64,000 bases of DNA from JABDQZ01 sp963801985 (GCA_963801985.1 CAWDGV010000015.1:1-64000), one strand, 5' to 3'; positions 36,275 to 46,283 are shown, counted from the stretch's first letter. Made by a program: numbers and translations. The notes: generated by a model from the sequence alone, not told the origin.

Positions 36275-37030
36275 TTATTCCTGGTTGGGTCTTTTGGCGT
36301 TGGACAGGTAGGTTGAGAGCAGTTGCTCCAGTACCCTGGGATTCATGCCTTCCTGAATACCGCCAATGGTTTCCAGGATCAGTTTGCTGTTGATTTCTTC
36401 AAGTTCCGTGGCACGCGCCAGCTTGTCAGCCACCGGTTGTGCGAAAGCATTGGCTATAATCGCACCGTACAGGGTGGTCAGCAAGGCAACTGCCATGGCC
36501 GGGCCAATAGCAGCCGGGTCAGACATGTTGGACAGCATCTGTACCAGCCCCACCAGGGTACCAATCATACCCATCGCCGGCGCCATGGTGGCCATGTTGG
36601 TAAACATGCGGATTCCAGTCTCATGTCGCGCCAGCATTTGCCGGATCTCAGATTCCAGCATCTTTTGCACCAGTGTCGGGTCATGCCCGTCGACGCACAG
36701 ACCGATGCCTTTTTTCATAAATTCATTGCTGATTTCCTGGCCTTCAAGTGCCAGCAGACCATTTTTGCGGGCGATATCCGCAAGCTCGACGGATTCCTCA
36801 ATCAGTTGTAACGGATCATCGACCTTGTAGAGGAAAGACTTCATACCAATACTGAAGGACCCCAGGAAATCACCCAGTGTCACTTGGGAAAAAGTAACAA
36901 AAAAAGTACCACCCACAACAATCAGCAGTGCTGGAATATCAATAAAAGGACCAAGCTCTCCACCACTGAGAATAGCCCCGGTAATGATACCGAAAGCGCC
37001 GAGAATCCCTACCAGCGTTGCTATATCCAC
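36275..37030 (-). CDS. motA: Flagellar stator protein MotA/PomA
   Basis: 251 residues with four membrane helices (about 1-22, 30-50, 150-172, 180-205), the MotA signature TNMATMAPAMGMIGTLVGLVQML and the charged cytoplasmic loop. It pairs with MotB to make the ion-driven stator. Other flagellar genes are absent from the window, so the stator unit stands alone. A sigma-28 promoter lies 73 bases upstream. Confidence 0.94.
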   Translation of the reverse strand: MDIATLVGILGAFGIITGAILSGGELGPFIDIPALLIVVGGTFFVTFSQVTLGDFLGSFSIGMKSFLYKVDDPLQLIEESVELADIARKNGLLALEGQEISNEFMKKGIGLCVDGHDPTLVQKMLESEIRQMLARHETGIRMFTNMATMAPAMGMIGTLVGLVQMLSNMSDPAAIGPAMAVALLTTLYGAIIANAFAQPVADKLARATELEEINSKLILETIGGIQEGMNPRVLEQLLSTYLSNAKRPNQE

Positions 37031-37102
37031 GCGTTAACTCCTGAAACTGTCACAGTGATACCTGATTTAATTCTTGTTGACTCTGCATTTACATTACCGA
37101 AG

Positions 37103-37129
37103 ATAACGGTAAGCTGGCGTAAAACTTTA
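37103..37129 (-). promoter_or_regulatory. Sigma-28 (FliA) promoter of motA-motB-pilZ
   Basis: On the minus strand TAAAGTTT (all eight bases of the FliA -35 consensus), an exact 11-base spacer, and ACCGTTAT, matching five of eight bases of GCCGATAA. It is placed 73 bases before the motA start codon, as expected for a late flagellar operon. Confidence 0.75.
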
Positions 37130-37160
37130 ATTCAGATTCATTTTTTTTTAAAAGCAAGGC

Positions 37161-38018
37161 ATGACAGAAAACCCGCAATTACAAAGTGTGCTCATAACCG
37201 GTTGTTCCAGTGGCATTGGCTATCACGTTGCCAATCGTCTCAGACAAACTGGATACCAGGTTATTGCTACAGCCCGTAAAACCGAAGATGTCAAACACCT
37301 GCGCCAACAGGGCTTTAGCGCGTTGCAGCTGGATCTCGACAGCAGCCAAAGTATCCGGCAGGCCTTTTCGCAAACCATGGAATTAACCGGCGGAAGGCTT
37401 TATGCCTTATTCAATAACGGCGCCTATGGTCAAACCGGTGCAGTTGAAGACCTCAGCCGGGATGTGTTGCGCGCCCAGCTGGAAACCAACCTGCTCGGCT
37501 GGCATGAATTAACCAGGCTGGCCCTGCCGGTCATGCGCCAACAGGGAGAAGGCAGAATCATCTATAACAGCTCGGTACTCGGTTTTGTTTCAATGGCTTA
37601 CCGCGGCGCCTATAACTGCAGCAAATACGCGCTGGAAGGACTTGTCGATACCCTGCGACTGGAACTGGAAGGCACGGGCATTTACCTTTCCCTGATTGAA
37701 CCAGGCCCGATTGAAAGCAAGTTTCGGCAAAACGCCCTGCTCAGGTTCAGGGAAAATATCGACGTTGAAAACAGTGTCCATAAACAGGAATATGAAGCCC
37801 AGCTGGCTCGCCTGCAGAAAGAAGGGCATGCCGCCCCGTTTACCCTGCCGCCGGAAGCCGTTTTAAAACGTGTTCTTCATGCATTGCAAAGCCGGCGCCC
37901 CAAAGTCCGTTACCCGGTCACGTTTCCCACCTACCTGTTTGCTTTTCTAAAACGTATCCTCACACACAGGGCTCTGGATAAAATGCTGATATACGCCTCG
38001 GGTGGCGGCAAACGTTAA
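37161..38018 (+). CDS. Short-chain dehydrogenase/reductase
   Basis: 285 residues of the classical SDR family: cofactor motif ITGCSSGIGYHVA near the N terminus, FNNGAYGQTG for NNAG, the serine at YNSSVLGF and the catalytic Tyr/Lys in AYNCSKYALEG. The C-terminal third is extended and hydrophobic (FPTYLFAFLKRIL), as in SDRs acting on lipid-like substrates. The substrate is unknown. Divergent from motA. Its stop interleaves with the convergent gshA stop. Confidence 0.85.
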   Translation: MTENPQLQSVLITGCSSGIGYHVANRLRQTGYQVIATARKTEDVKHLRQQGFSALQLDLDSSQSIRQAFSQTMELTGGRLYALFNNGAYGQTGAVEDLSRDVLRAQLETNLLGWHELTRLALPVMRQQGEGRIIYNSSVLGFVSMAYRGAYNCSKYALEGLVDTLRLELEGTGIYLSLIEPGPIESKFRQNALLRFRENIDVENSVHKQEYEAQLARLQKEGHAAPFTLPPEAVLKRVLHALQSRRPKVRYPVTFPTYLFAFLKRILTHRALDKMLIYASGGGKR

Positions 38019-39586
38019 GACAGTTCGTAGGCGCGCATAAACTCGGCGAACGACAGCTTGTCATCAGCTTCAATCTCTTTCTGTTTCTGATGAGATTCAC
38101 TAATTGACTGCTCAAAAAATTTGCAACGCTCGGAATTCAGTGGACTGATGTCAAAATAACGCTTGTGAGTCTGCGACATACGGTTGGCAAACTCGTAAAA
38201 ACTTTCACCCCTTTCACGCATTTCAGCCAGCATGATCGCAGATGGCGTCAGCTCGGTATCATGAATCATGCGTTCATGGTATTCCAGAGCCGCACTGAAC
38301 TGGTGGCTATTGGAAGCCACATCAAGAATTTCAGCAATCGGCTTCATCTGTTCGAACAGCATTTCACCCCATTCCCGCAAGGCGATATAACCACCCGCCT
38401 GTCTCAGCTTCAACAGGGGAACGCGCCCTTTATGCGCCACCATGAGAATATTCTGGTCAATCTCATGACGTTCCGTTCCATGAATCTCAGGGCTTTCGTG
38501 TAACAGGCAGAACAAAGCGAAGACTTCCAGAAAATCCAGCTGCTGCTGATCGATACCCAGCGGATGGTAGGCATTGACGTCCAGGGAACGTAATTCAATG
38601 TACTCAATACCTTTCTGGGACAAGGCATTTACCGGCTTGTCCAGCCCGGACAGGATAGGCTTGGGCCTGACGGTACTGTAATACTCATTTTCAATCTGCA
38701 GAATGTTGGCATTCAACTGGCGCCACTGGCCATCCACCTCCACGCCGATTTCCTCCCACACGGCCGCGCGCGTGCTTATCGCGCTGCGCAGACTATCAAC
38801 ATAGGCTTCCAGGGTATTGTAATTGGCCTTGATACCAAGCCCTTCTTCCTTGCTATTCTGGTAGCCGATATCGCCCATGCGCAAGGATGTTGCATAGGGC
38901 TCGTAAAAAGTGGAATCATCAAATACGTCGAGGTCGGTTTCCCGCTCACCAAAAAATGACTTGCATACTGCCGGAGAAGCTCCCATCAGGTAGGGTATCA
39001 ACCAGCCAAAACGCTGCAGGTTCCTGATCAGGGCCATGTAACTTTCATTTCTGAATTGCGGCAATGAAACTGCTGACTGCTCTACCGCCTGGAATACATC
39101 CCAGAACGCATTGGGAATCGAATAATTGAAATGCACGCCGGAAATAACCTGCATGACTCGTCCATAACGATATCCCAGTCCCCGCCGATACACGGTCTTC
39201 ATCATGCCCATGTTGGAGCTGCCGTATTGTGCAATGGGAATATTGTCGCCACCATTTAGAATGCACGGCATGCTGGTTGCCCAGAGTTTCTCATCCTGCA
39301 GACGCCTGTAAACAAAAGTCTGCACATCCTGTAAAAAACACAAAACATCCTGGGAGTTATTCATTGGTGGCGTAATAAATTCAGGCATGGCCTCCGAGTA
39401 ATCCGTGGTAATCCAGGGATTGGTCAAGGCCGAACCGATTGCCTCGGGATGGGGTGTCTGCGCGATACCTCCGCTTCTAGCCACCCTCAGACTTTCTTTC
39501 TCCAGCCCGCGCAGGCCTCCGGAGAGTAATTCACCGGCATTATCCTTGCGCAGGGCTATCAGGCGTTTTTCCAGTATTTTATTCAA
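38015..39586 (-). CDS. gshA: Glutamate-cysteine ligase
   Basis: A 523-residue enzyme of the gammaproteobacterial GshA type, making gamma-glutamylcysteine in glutathione synthesis. Visible segments are GLEKESLRVARSG near residue 27, TTDYSEAMPEFITPP, SGVHFNYSIP and EYIELRSLDVNAYHP, all characteristic. gshB is not next to it. It stands alone and ends against the SDR gene. Confidence 0.95.
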   Translation of the reverse strand: MNKILEKRLIALRKDNAGELLSGGLRGLEKESLRVARSGGIAQTPHPEAIGSALTNPWITTDYSEAMPEFITPPMNNSQDVLCFLQDVQTFVYRRLQDEKLWATSMPCILNGGDNIPIAQYGSSNMGMMKTVYRRGLGYRYGRVMQVISGVHFNYSIPNAFWDVFQAVEQSAVSLPQFRNESYMALIRNLQRFGWLIPYLMGASPAVCKSFFGERETDLDVFDDSTFYEPYATSLRMGDIGYQNSKEEGLGIKANYNTLEAYVDSLRSAISTRAAVWEEIGVEVDGQWRQLNANILQIENEYYSTVRPKPILSGLDKPVNALSQKGIEYIELRSLDVNAYHPLGIDQQQLDFLEVFALFCLLHESPEIHGTERHEIDQNILMVAHKGRVPLLKLRQAGGYIALREWGEMLFEQMKPIAEILDVASNSHQFSAALEYHERMIHDTELTPSAIMLAEMRERGESFYEFANRMSQTHKRYFDISPLNSERCKFFEQSISESHQKQKEIEADDKLSFAEFMRAYELS

Positions 39587-39730
39587 AATTTATCCCGAAG
39601 CAGATAGAATTCACCCAAATTCAGTCAGGGATGAATGTGGAAACAGAGCATTCGTCTATAATGAAAAGTCAATCATCGCATTGTATCGCTATTTTGGCGG
39701 GATGAAAGTAGTTCATAGGGAGTAGAAGTC

Positions 39731-40627
39731 GTGGCAAAAACGTTGAAATATCTTGTTGCCCTGTTTTTTTTGAGTTCGGCAATGCCGGCAACAAGTGAAA
39801 CTGCCATTAGCAATCTGAGTGCTGCCAGCACAACTGACAAGGTTGTTAACCAGTTGTGGCAGAAACTCAACGACAAAAATCTCAAACTCAAATCCAGTTC
39901 TGCCCTGATCGTCGACCGCTTTAACAACCCGGTTTTTGAAAAGTCTATTGATGAGCCGCTGCCAATCGCATCCATCACCAAGCTGATGACAGCTATCGTT
40001 GCCCTCGATGCCCAGTTACCACTGGATGAAAAAATCACCATTACCAAGTCAGATCGTGACCTGGTTCGCCTGACTGGCTCCAGGTTGAAATACGGCGCCA
40101 AACTCAGTCGACGCGAACTGATTATGCTGGCTTTAATGTCCTCTGAAAACCGTGCAGCTGCCGCACTTGGTAGAACCTATCCCGGTGGTACCGAAGCCTT
40201 TGTCAGGGCAATGAACCAGAAAGCCAGGTCACTGGGTATGCACTCCAGTCAGTTTGCTGATCCGGCAGGTCTGAAATCGGAAAACGTTGCTTCACCACGT
40301 GACCTGGTCACCCTGGCAAGAACAGCCAACCAGTACCCGTTAATCCAGGAAGCGACCACTGGCAGGGAACTCATCGTCAAACCTTATAAAAAGAAAGGCC
40401 CGCTGCGTTATGTCAACACAAACCGCCTGATAAAGAACAAACACTGGGATATTGAATTAAGCAAAACGGGTTATATCAATGAAGCTGGCCGCTGCCTGCT
40501 GATGCAGACAGAAATTGCCGGCCAGCCACTGGTGATTGTCTTATTGAACAGCTATGGAAAGCTGACACCTTTCGGGGATGCCAACCGTATTCGCAAATGG
40601 ATCGAAAGCGGCATCCAAAAGAGCTAA
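39731..40627 (+). CDS. pbpG: D-alanyl-D-alanine endopeptidase (PBP7-type)
   Basis: 298 residues: a signal peptide (LVALFFLSSAMPATS) and a peptidase S11 domain with all three motifs: SITK (Ser81-Lys84), SEN (138-140) and KTG near residue 245. It trims peptidoglycan cross-links in the periplasm. It lacks the C-terminal amphipathic anchor of PBP5, which fits PbpG. Convergent with prc, eight bases apart; Prc is known to process murein enzymes in other bacteria. Confidence 0.9.
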   Translation: MAKTLKYLVALFFLSSAMPATSETAISNLSAASTTDKVVNQLWQKLNDKNLKLKSSSALIVDRFNNPVFEKSIDEPLPIASITKLMTAIVALDAQLPLDEKITITKSDRDLVRLTGSRLKYGAKLSRRELIMLALMSSENRAAAALGRTYPGGTEAFVRAMNQKARSLGMHSSQFADPAGLKSENVASPRDLVTLARTANQYPLIQEATTGRELIVKPYKKKGPLRYVNTNRLIKNKHWDIELSKTGYINEAGRCLLMQTEIAGQPLVIVLLNSYGKLTPFGDANRIRKWIESGIQKS

Positions 40628-40635
40628 CCGCCAAG

Positions 40636-42723
40636 CTAGTTCAGCACGGCTGAGCGGGTTAGCTGCATTTTCTGGTGATGGATAAAATCAGCCAGTATCT
40701 TGGCAGATTCATTCAGCATCACCGACTTTAAGGCTTCGTCATCCTCTTCATCAAACTTGTCCTTGTCCTCATCCGACAGGTCTTTTTTCATTTGCTCAGA
40801 GCCGCGTGATTTCCTAAAACGATTACGGTTTTCGATGCGCTTGTTTTCACGCATATCCCAGGAAAGTTTACGTTCTTCTTCATTCAGGCTGACGATCTTT
40901 TCTTCCCGAATCAACTCCAGCAGTTTTTCCTGTTCTTCAAGAAACTGGAACCCAGGGTCCTGGGCAATGCGGCGTTGATGCTCATCGATCAAATGATCAA
41001 CCGTGACAAAATCACGCAACTCATGGCTAACCGGTTTGATACTGGCCCAGGGCAACGCATGATCCAGTGAGCGTTCACCATGATCGGAGATCCATTTAGC
41101 TGTCGGGAAGACAATATCCGGGACAACCCCCTTATGCTGGGTGCTACCGCCGTTTACCCTGAAAAACTGTGCCATTGTCAGTCGCAGGCGTCCCAGGTTT
41201 TCTTCTGAACGGATCATCTTTGCCAGATCGATCAGCGTCTGTACCGTCCCCTTACCAAAGGTGGGTTCACCGATAACGATGCCGCGATGATAATCCTTGA
41301 TCGCACCCGCAAAAATTTCTGAAGCAGAGGCACTGTTGCGGTTAACCAGCACGGCCATTGGCCCGTTGTAATACACAGATGGATCATCGTCCGTTTCAAC
41401 CTTGACTTCACCATCACTTTCACGCACCTGTACAACCGGTCCCTGCTCAATAAATAATCCCGTCAGTTCAGTCGCCTCGGTCAACGAACCACCACCGTTA
41501 TTGCGAAGGTCGATGACTATGCCATCCACTTTCTCGTCATTTAGACTGGTGAGCAGTTTCTTGACATCGCGGGTGGTACTACGGAAATTTTCATCACCTC
41601 TGACCTGTCCATCGAAATCCCGGTAAAAGGCCGGAATTTCAATCACGCCGATGCGCAGGCCGCCAAGACCGTCAATATTCTCAATAATCTCACTGTGAGC
41701 GGCCTGGTCTTCCAGCTTGATTTCATCACGGATAATGACAATTTCTTTAGCCGGGGCATCATTTCCGCTGCTCTTGCCGACGATCTCCAGCCGGACGATA
41801 CTGCCCTTGGCCCCTCTAATCTGTTCGACAACATCCTGCAGGCTCCAGCCAATGACATCCTGCATATCGCCATCAATACCCTGTCCAACACCAACGATCT
41901 TGTCACCGGACTTTATCTGGCCACTTTTTTCAGCAGGCCCGCCGGCGATGACACTTTGCACCTGGGTAAACTCGTTTTCCGAGGTCAAAACCGCGCCAAT
42001 TCCCTCCAGGGAAAGGCGCATATTGATATCAAAGTTTTCAGAAGCGCGGGCTGACATGTAACCGGTATGTGGCTCGACGACCAGTGTATAGGCATTCAAA
42101 AACATCTGGAAAACATCATCTGCATGCAACTGCTTGGTACGACGAATAATGCCCTGATAACGCTTGGTCAGGGTGGTAGTGATTTCCGGCTTTTCTTTTC
42201 CCGACAGCTTGAGGGTCAAAAAATCATTTTTCACGCGTTTGCGCCAGATTTCATCGAGTTCATCTGCGGATTCCGCCCAGGCGGCTTTTTCCCGGTCAAA
42301 CAGGTAAGTCTCCTTGAGCGTGAAATCAAATGATTTATCCAGCAGGCCAATCGCGTAGGCAACACGGTTTTCAACGCGTTCCCTGAAAATCCTGAAAATA
42401 TGGAAAGCCGTATCCGGTTTACCTTCTTTGAGGGCTTCATCCAGCTTGTAGCGGTAATCGTCAAAACCGACAATATCTTCCAACGTGAAAAAATGGCGAT
42501 TGGGATCCAGGGTTTCAATATACCGATCCAGCATCAATGCCGAGGTATCGTCGTCCATTTCCTTATGGAGATAGTGGTAACGCTTCATAACCTGGGTGAC
42601 GATGATACTGGCGCTGCGATGCTGGTCTGTCGCATTGAGTTCACTGACAGGAACTTCAGTTACTTTTGCATGAACCTCAATACTTAAAGCAACCAGCAGT
42701 ACCGCTATCAATCTGTTAAACAT
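40636..42723 (-). CDS. prc: Carboxy-terminal processing protease Prc (Tsp)
   Basis: About 695 residues from ATG 42723, which follows AGGTGG and begins a signal peptide (MFNRLIAVLLVALSIEVHA). A further-upstream frame exists but would bury the signal. The protein has an N-terminal helical domain, a PDZ domain (about residues 240-330), and an S41 protease core with the catalytic serine in NRNSASASEIFAGAI and lysine in GKGTVQTLI. A C-terminal DUF3340-type region ends it. It degrades tagged or misfolded periplasmic proteins. Confidence 0.93.
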   Translation of the reverse strand: MFNRLIAVLLVALSIEVHAKVTEVPVSELNATDQHRSASIIVTQVMKRYHYLHKEMDDDTSALMLDRYIETLDPNRHFFTLEDIVGFDDYRYKLDEALKEGKPDTAFHIFRIFRERVENRVAYAIGLLDKSFDFTLKETYLFDREKAAWAESADELDEIWRKRVKNDFLTLKLSGKEKPEITTTLTKRYQGIIRRTKQLHADDVFQMFLNAYTLVVEPHTGYMSARASENFDINMRLSLEGIGAVLTSENEFTQVQSVIAGGPAEKSGQIKSGDKIVGVGQGIDGDMQDVIGWSLQDVVEQIRGAKGSIVRLEIVGKSSGNDAPAKEIVIIRDEIKLEDQAAHSEIIENIDGLGGLRIGVIEIPAFYRDFDGQVRGDENFRSTTRDVKKLLTSLNDEKVDGIVIDLRNNGGGSLTEATELTGLFIEQGPVVQVRESDGEVKVETDDDPSVYYNGPMAVLVNRNSASASEIFAGAIKDYHRGIVIGEPTFGKGTVQTLIDLAKMIRSEENLGRLRLTMAQFFRVNGGSTQHKGVVPDIVFPTAKWISDHGERSLDHALPWASIKPVSHELRDFVTVDHLIDEHQRRIAQDPGFQFLEEQEKLLELIREEKIVSLNEEERKLSWDMRENKRIENRNRFRKSRGSEQMKKDLSDEDKDKFDEEDDEALKSVMLNESAKILADFIHHQKMQLTRSAVLN

Positions 42724-42763
42724 GTATAAACCACCTAAAAAAACATCCATAAACCCAAGCTTC

Positions 42764-43645
42764 TCACGATTCCCACCGGCCGTACATAAAAGGGACGTGC
42801 ATTGCCTGTTGTATCGGCAGGAATTCCGGATCCTGAGCATCAATCAAGCCATTCCGGGTAAAAAAGTCGATCAATACCAGGTTACAGTTGGGTTTGAAGC
42901 GCTGTTCCTGCCTGACTATATTCATGACCACATCAACCGGCATGAGTTCAAACTTTTCAACCTCGCCATCCGTATTTACCGGCTGAAAATCTTCTGGTAA
43001 TTCAAGATCATAGCAATAAAGGGTATCCGGTTTATAACCCCGGGGACTCAGACCGTTATAGGTAATGGCCGCCACTGGCCTGGCATTAATGGCAATATCC
43101 GCCGGCATACCGGCTTCTTCGTAGCATTCCTTAAGCAGGTTTTCCTGCAGGCTCAGGCCATGCGGCAGGCCGCCGGCTACCAAATTATCCAGCATCCCGG
43201 GGAAAATCCTACGATCCAGTGCACGTTGGGCAACCCAGACATGTAACTGGCCTGATTTTCGCACATAACCATTTAAATGCTGCCCATAACTGCGGAAGCC
43301 AAAATAGGGAACCAGCGAACGGTCAATCACGAAAAAGATTTCGTCATTATGTCCCTTGACGGGATAAGGTTCGTTTAACACGTAGCTGATAACCTGCTGA
43401 TCCAGTAAAACCTGCACTATTTCGACAACCGCAGCGGTACGGCTCTCTTCAGTACTAAGCTGCGGAGTAAAACAGATACCCGAATCCAGCACCCCAAATA
43501 CAGAGGTAAACTGTTTTAAATGATCAGCAAACTCTTTTTTGAGCAGTCCGACACACTGTTCCCCTATAATAAAAGGTATATATCCGGCCGGATTGAAAGT
43601 ATTACACTCATTGATTCGATCGATGAAACTCAAGGGACTACCCAC
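42764..43645 (-). CDS. Nudix hydrolase with DUF4743 N-terminal domain
   Basis: About 290 residues. The N-terminal half (SFIDRINECNTFNPAGYIPFIIG...) matches DUF4743, and the C-terminal half is a Nudix fold with GGLPHGLSLQENLLKECYEEAGM as its box. This arrangement is found in thiamine-pyrophosphokinase-related plant and bacterial Nudix proteins that act on oxidised thiamine derivatives; substrate here is inference. The start may be GTG 43645 or TTG 43633; either overlaps the 5' end of the divergent endonuclease gene. Confidence 0.82.
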   Translation of the reverse strand: MGSPLSFIDRINECNTFNPAGYIPFIIGEQCVGLLKKEFADHLKQFTSVFGVLDSGICFTPQLSTEESRTAAVVEIVQVLLDQQVISYVLNEPYPVKGHNDEIFFVIDRSLVPYFGFRSYGQHLNGYVRKSGQLHVWVAQRALDRRIFPGMLDNLVAGGLPHGLSLQENLLKECYEEAGMPADIAINARPVAAITYNGLSPRGYKPDTLYCYDLELPEDFQPVNTDGEVEKFELMPVDVVMNIVRQEQRFKPNCNLVLIDFFTRNGLIDAQDPEFLPIQQAMHVPFMYGRWES

Positions 43646-44438
43646 TCTGCCTAAACTGAAACGACTAATAACTGTGCTGTTGATTCTGCTGACAACACCC
43701 GCTCATTCAGGTAAGCATACATGGCAACGGCCTCATCCCCAAACAGCAGATGCCACCTTGAAAATTCTTGAAAACAGCGGTTACCTGGCTGGCTATTCAG
43801 AGTGCAAGCGCATGGCCCTGTGGGTCAGCTATCCGCTGGCAAAAAAACAGTTTAAGAAATGGCCAAGACGCGGCCCAGTCTTTAAAGAGGATAGCCGCAT
43901 TCAAAGTCATGTGTCAGCCGATGATTACTGGCTGTCAGGTTATGACCGTGGTCATCTGGCACCCGGTTATGCTGTCTGGGCCGTTTCCGGGCCTAAAGCC
44001 CGCCGCGAAACCTACCTGATATCCAATATCGTTCCCCAACGTAAAAACCTTAATCAGAAGCTATGGCAACGCCTTGAAGAAGTGGCTGCTGATTATTTCC
44101 CGCTTTATTTTGAAAACATCACGGTTTACGCCGGCCCTGTTTTTATCAAACCGGATGAATACCTGGATTCAGGTCTGGCTGTTCCGGATGCCTATTACAA
44201 GATTTTTTCCGGTTACCAGAATGAGCGGCTCATGGTGTTGGGGTTTATCATGCCGCAAAACGTGAAGGGAACTGAATCTCTGGATGACTATGTCGTCAGC
44301 ATTGATAAAATTGAACAAATGACCGACATTGATTTTTTTCACTGGCTACCGGATTCCACACAAGCCTCGCTTGAATCAGCCAGGCTCACCTATCCCTGGA
44401 ATCTGAAAAACCTTTCTGACTTGCCAGGCAGGTATTAG
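43623..44438 (+). CDS. Exported DNA/RNA non-specific endonuclease
   Basis: 271 residues from ATG 43623, which begins a basic signal peptide (KLKRLITVLLILLTTPAHS). The beta-beta-alpha-metal nuclease core shows GYDRGHLAPGYAV (DRGH, catalytic His) and the metal-binding Asn region SNIVPQRKNLNQKLWQRLE. Such enzymes degrade nucleic acid outside the cell or in the periplasm. Earlier in-frame starts would place the signal internally. It overlaps the divergent Nudix gene start by up to 23 bases. Confidence 0.85.
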   Translation: MKLKGLPTLPKLKRLITVLLILLTTPAHSGKHTWQRPHPQTADATLKILENSGYLAGYSECKRMALWVSYPLAKKQFKKWPRRGPVFKEDSRIQSHVSADDYWLSGYDRGHLAPGYAVWAVSGPKARRETYLISNIVPQRKNLNQKLWQRLEEVAADYFPLYFENITVYAGPVFIKPDEYLDSGLAVPDAYYKIFSGYQNERLMVLGFIMPQNVKGTESLDDYVVSIDKIEQMTDIDFFHWLPDSTQASLESARLTYPWNLKNLSDLPGRY

Positions 44439-44462
44439 ACCGGAAAAATATAGGATCACCTT

Positions 44463-45248
44463 GTGAACGATGATGTAGACCTGGACAGACGTTTCGGCGG
44501 GATTGCACGTTTATACGGAAAGCAGGCATTTGAACGCTTCCAGCATTCGCATGTCTGTATCATCGGTATTGGCGGGGTGGGCTCATGGGCCGCGGAGGCA
44601 TTAGCCAGAAGCGCTATTGGCCGACTGACACTGATTGATATGGATCATGTTGCAGAATCGAACACTAATCGTCAGTTGCAGGCACTGACATCCAACCTGG
44701 GAAAAAGCAAAATACAGGTGATGTCTGACCGGATAAGCGGCATAAACCCCAACTGTCGTGTGCAACTGGTCGATGACTTTATTACGACGGATAACCTGGC
44801 TGATTACCTGCACAACCCGATGGATTTTATCATCGATTGCATCGATGACTTCCGCACCAAGTCAGCTTTAATTGATTACTGCAAAACGCAGCAGATCGCC
44901 CTGGTGACAACCGGCGGTGCCGGGGGCAAACGGGATCCGGGAAAAATCCGCCTGACAGACCTGGCCCGCTCGGAACAGGACCCATTACTGGCCAAGACGC
45001 GCAGTCTGCTGCGCCAGAAATACCACTTCCCACGCAATCTTAAAAAGAAATTCGGGGTGCCCTGCGTGTGGTCAGAGGAACAACAGGTTTTTCTCCGGGA
45101 CAATGGAGAACTGTGTCATCAACGCCCGGGCAACACAGGCAGTCAATCCCTAAACTGCGGCGGACTGGGTTCCTCCATGCCGGTTACCGCCAGCTTTGCT
45201 CATCTGGCAGTTTCCCATGTACTGGATGAATTAGCGGCCAGGCAATAA
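44463..45248 (+). CDS. tcdA: tRNA threonylcarbamoyladenosine dehydratase
   Basis: 261 residues of the ThiF/E1-like family: RFGGIARLYGKQAFERF, nucleotide motif CIIGIGGVGSWAAEALARS, ESNTNRQLQAL and the C-terminal SLNCGGLGSSMPVTASFAHLA. TcdA (CsdL/YgdL) closes the cyclic form of t6A37 in tRNA using ATP. The start is GTG 44463, 24 bases after the endonuclease stop; AGGATCACC is the ribosome site. Confidence 0.92.
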   Translation: MNDDVDLDRRFGGIARLYGKQAFERFQHSHVCIIGIGGVGSWAAEALARSAIGRLTLIDMDHVAESNTNRQLQALTSNLGKSKIQVMSDRISGINPNCRVQLVDDFITTDNLADYLHNPMDFIIDCIDDFRTKSALIDYCKTQQIALVTTGGAGGKRDPGKIRLTDLARSEQDPLLAKTRSLLRQKYHFPRNLKKKFGVPCVWSEEQQVFLRDNGELCHQRPGNTGSQSLNCGGLGSSMPVTASFAHLAVSHVLDELAARQ

Positions 45249-45342
45249 ATTCCACTATGAAATCGAGCCTGATTTCCAATAAACTCATTCAAATATACTT
45301 ATAATTACTAATAGGTCTGACTGGTATCCTCAAGGGAAGAAA

Positions 45343-46194
45343 ATGGACATAAAAAACAAACTCACTGGCGAAATCATCTGGAGCACCGCAGGTGACAGCC
45401 TGGTTGGTGAATCACTCACCGAGGCAATGCTGGCCAATGCCGATCTTTCTGGCCTGGACCTGTCAGAGGCCGACCTGCGCTATGCCGACCTGACAGGGGC
45501 AAACCTGAGTAATGCCAAACTGCGCAACACCGACTTGCGTGGTGCTCATATGTGCGATACTGACTTGTCCAATGCTGACCTGACAGGCGCACTTGCCGGT
45601 AGTGACCGCCCCTCAGACGCCGCCACAATGTGTAATATTGAGCTGAATCACTGCACACTCTCCTATGCAGATTTTCGTGGTGTAGACCTTAATGAAGCAC
45701 AGATGAAAAACTGCATTATCCAGGATGCCGATTTTTCCAATGCGAACATGAACCGTGCCAACCTGTCCGGTTCAGTGATTACACATTCCATGCTAACCAA
45801 TACCTACCTGCGCAGTGCAGATTTGAGCAACACAAACTTAAGCGGTAGTCACATGAACGAAGCCAACCTGGTTCGCGCCCAGCTGGAAAATGCCAATCTG
45901 TCAAACGATGAACACAATCATTCAACCATACTGGCACGCACTCATTTACGTGAAGCGGTTTTCATCAATGCCAATCTTTCAGGCTCTGTTTTGCGCATGG
46001 CAGACTTGCGGGGAGCTAACCTGCGAAGCGCCAATTTTAGCGGAGCCCTGATGGGAGGAGCCGTTTTACGCGGCGCCAATGTGTCAGATGCGAATTTCTC
46101 CGGAGTCAACCTGGATACTGCCACCGTCATCAATGCCAATTTTTCCCAGGCGAAAAATGTGACTATGCCTGACTACAAGAAAGGCTGGCGTTAA
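45343..46194 (+). CDS. Pentapeptide repeat protein, 283 residues
   Basis: Almost the whole protein is A(D/N)LSX-type pentapeptide units (ANADLSGLDLSEADLRYADLTGANL and so on) in two blocks with a short break near residue 90, predicting a right-handed quadrilateral beta helix. There is no signal peptide. Some such proteins mimic DNA and protect gyrase, but most have no known role, and nothing here decides. AAGGGAAGAAA precedes the ATG. A second, much smaller pentapeptide protein lies at 56398-56772. Confidence 0.85.
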   Translation: MDIKNKLTGEIIWSTAGDSLVGESLTEAMLANADLSGLDLSEADLRYADLTGANLSNAKLRNTDLRGAHMCDTDLSNADLTGALAGSDRPSDAATMCNIELNHCTLSYADFRGVDLNEAQMKNCIIQDADFSNANMNRANLSGSVITHSMLTNTYLRSADLSNTNLSGSHMNEANLVRAQLENANLSNDEHNHSTILARTHLREAVFINANLSGSVLRMADLRGANLRSANFSGALMGGAVLRGANVSDANFSGVNLDTATVINANFSQAKNVTMPDYKKGWR

Positions 46195-46283
46195 TAACTG
46201 CTTAAAATTGAAGTTTTTTAAAGCCATTACCTGCTTTAGTCGTTACCCTGTTCCCTTCATAGATTTTAACCAGGAGAATATCC

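Noticed and set aside
45343..46194. Quinolone-resistance Qnr call for the pentapeptide protein
   Set aside because: Length and broken repeat blocks differ from Qnr, and pentapeptide repeats alone do not define the function.
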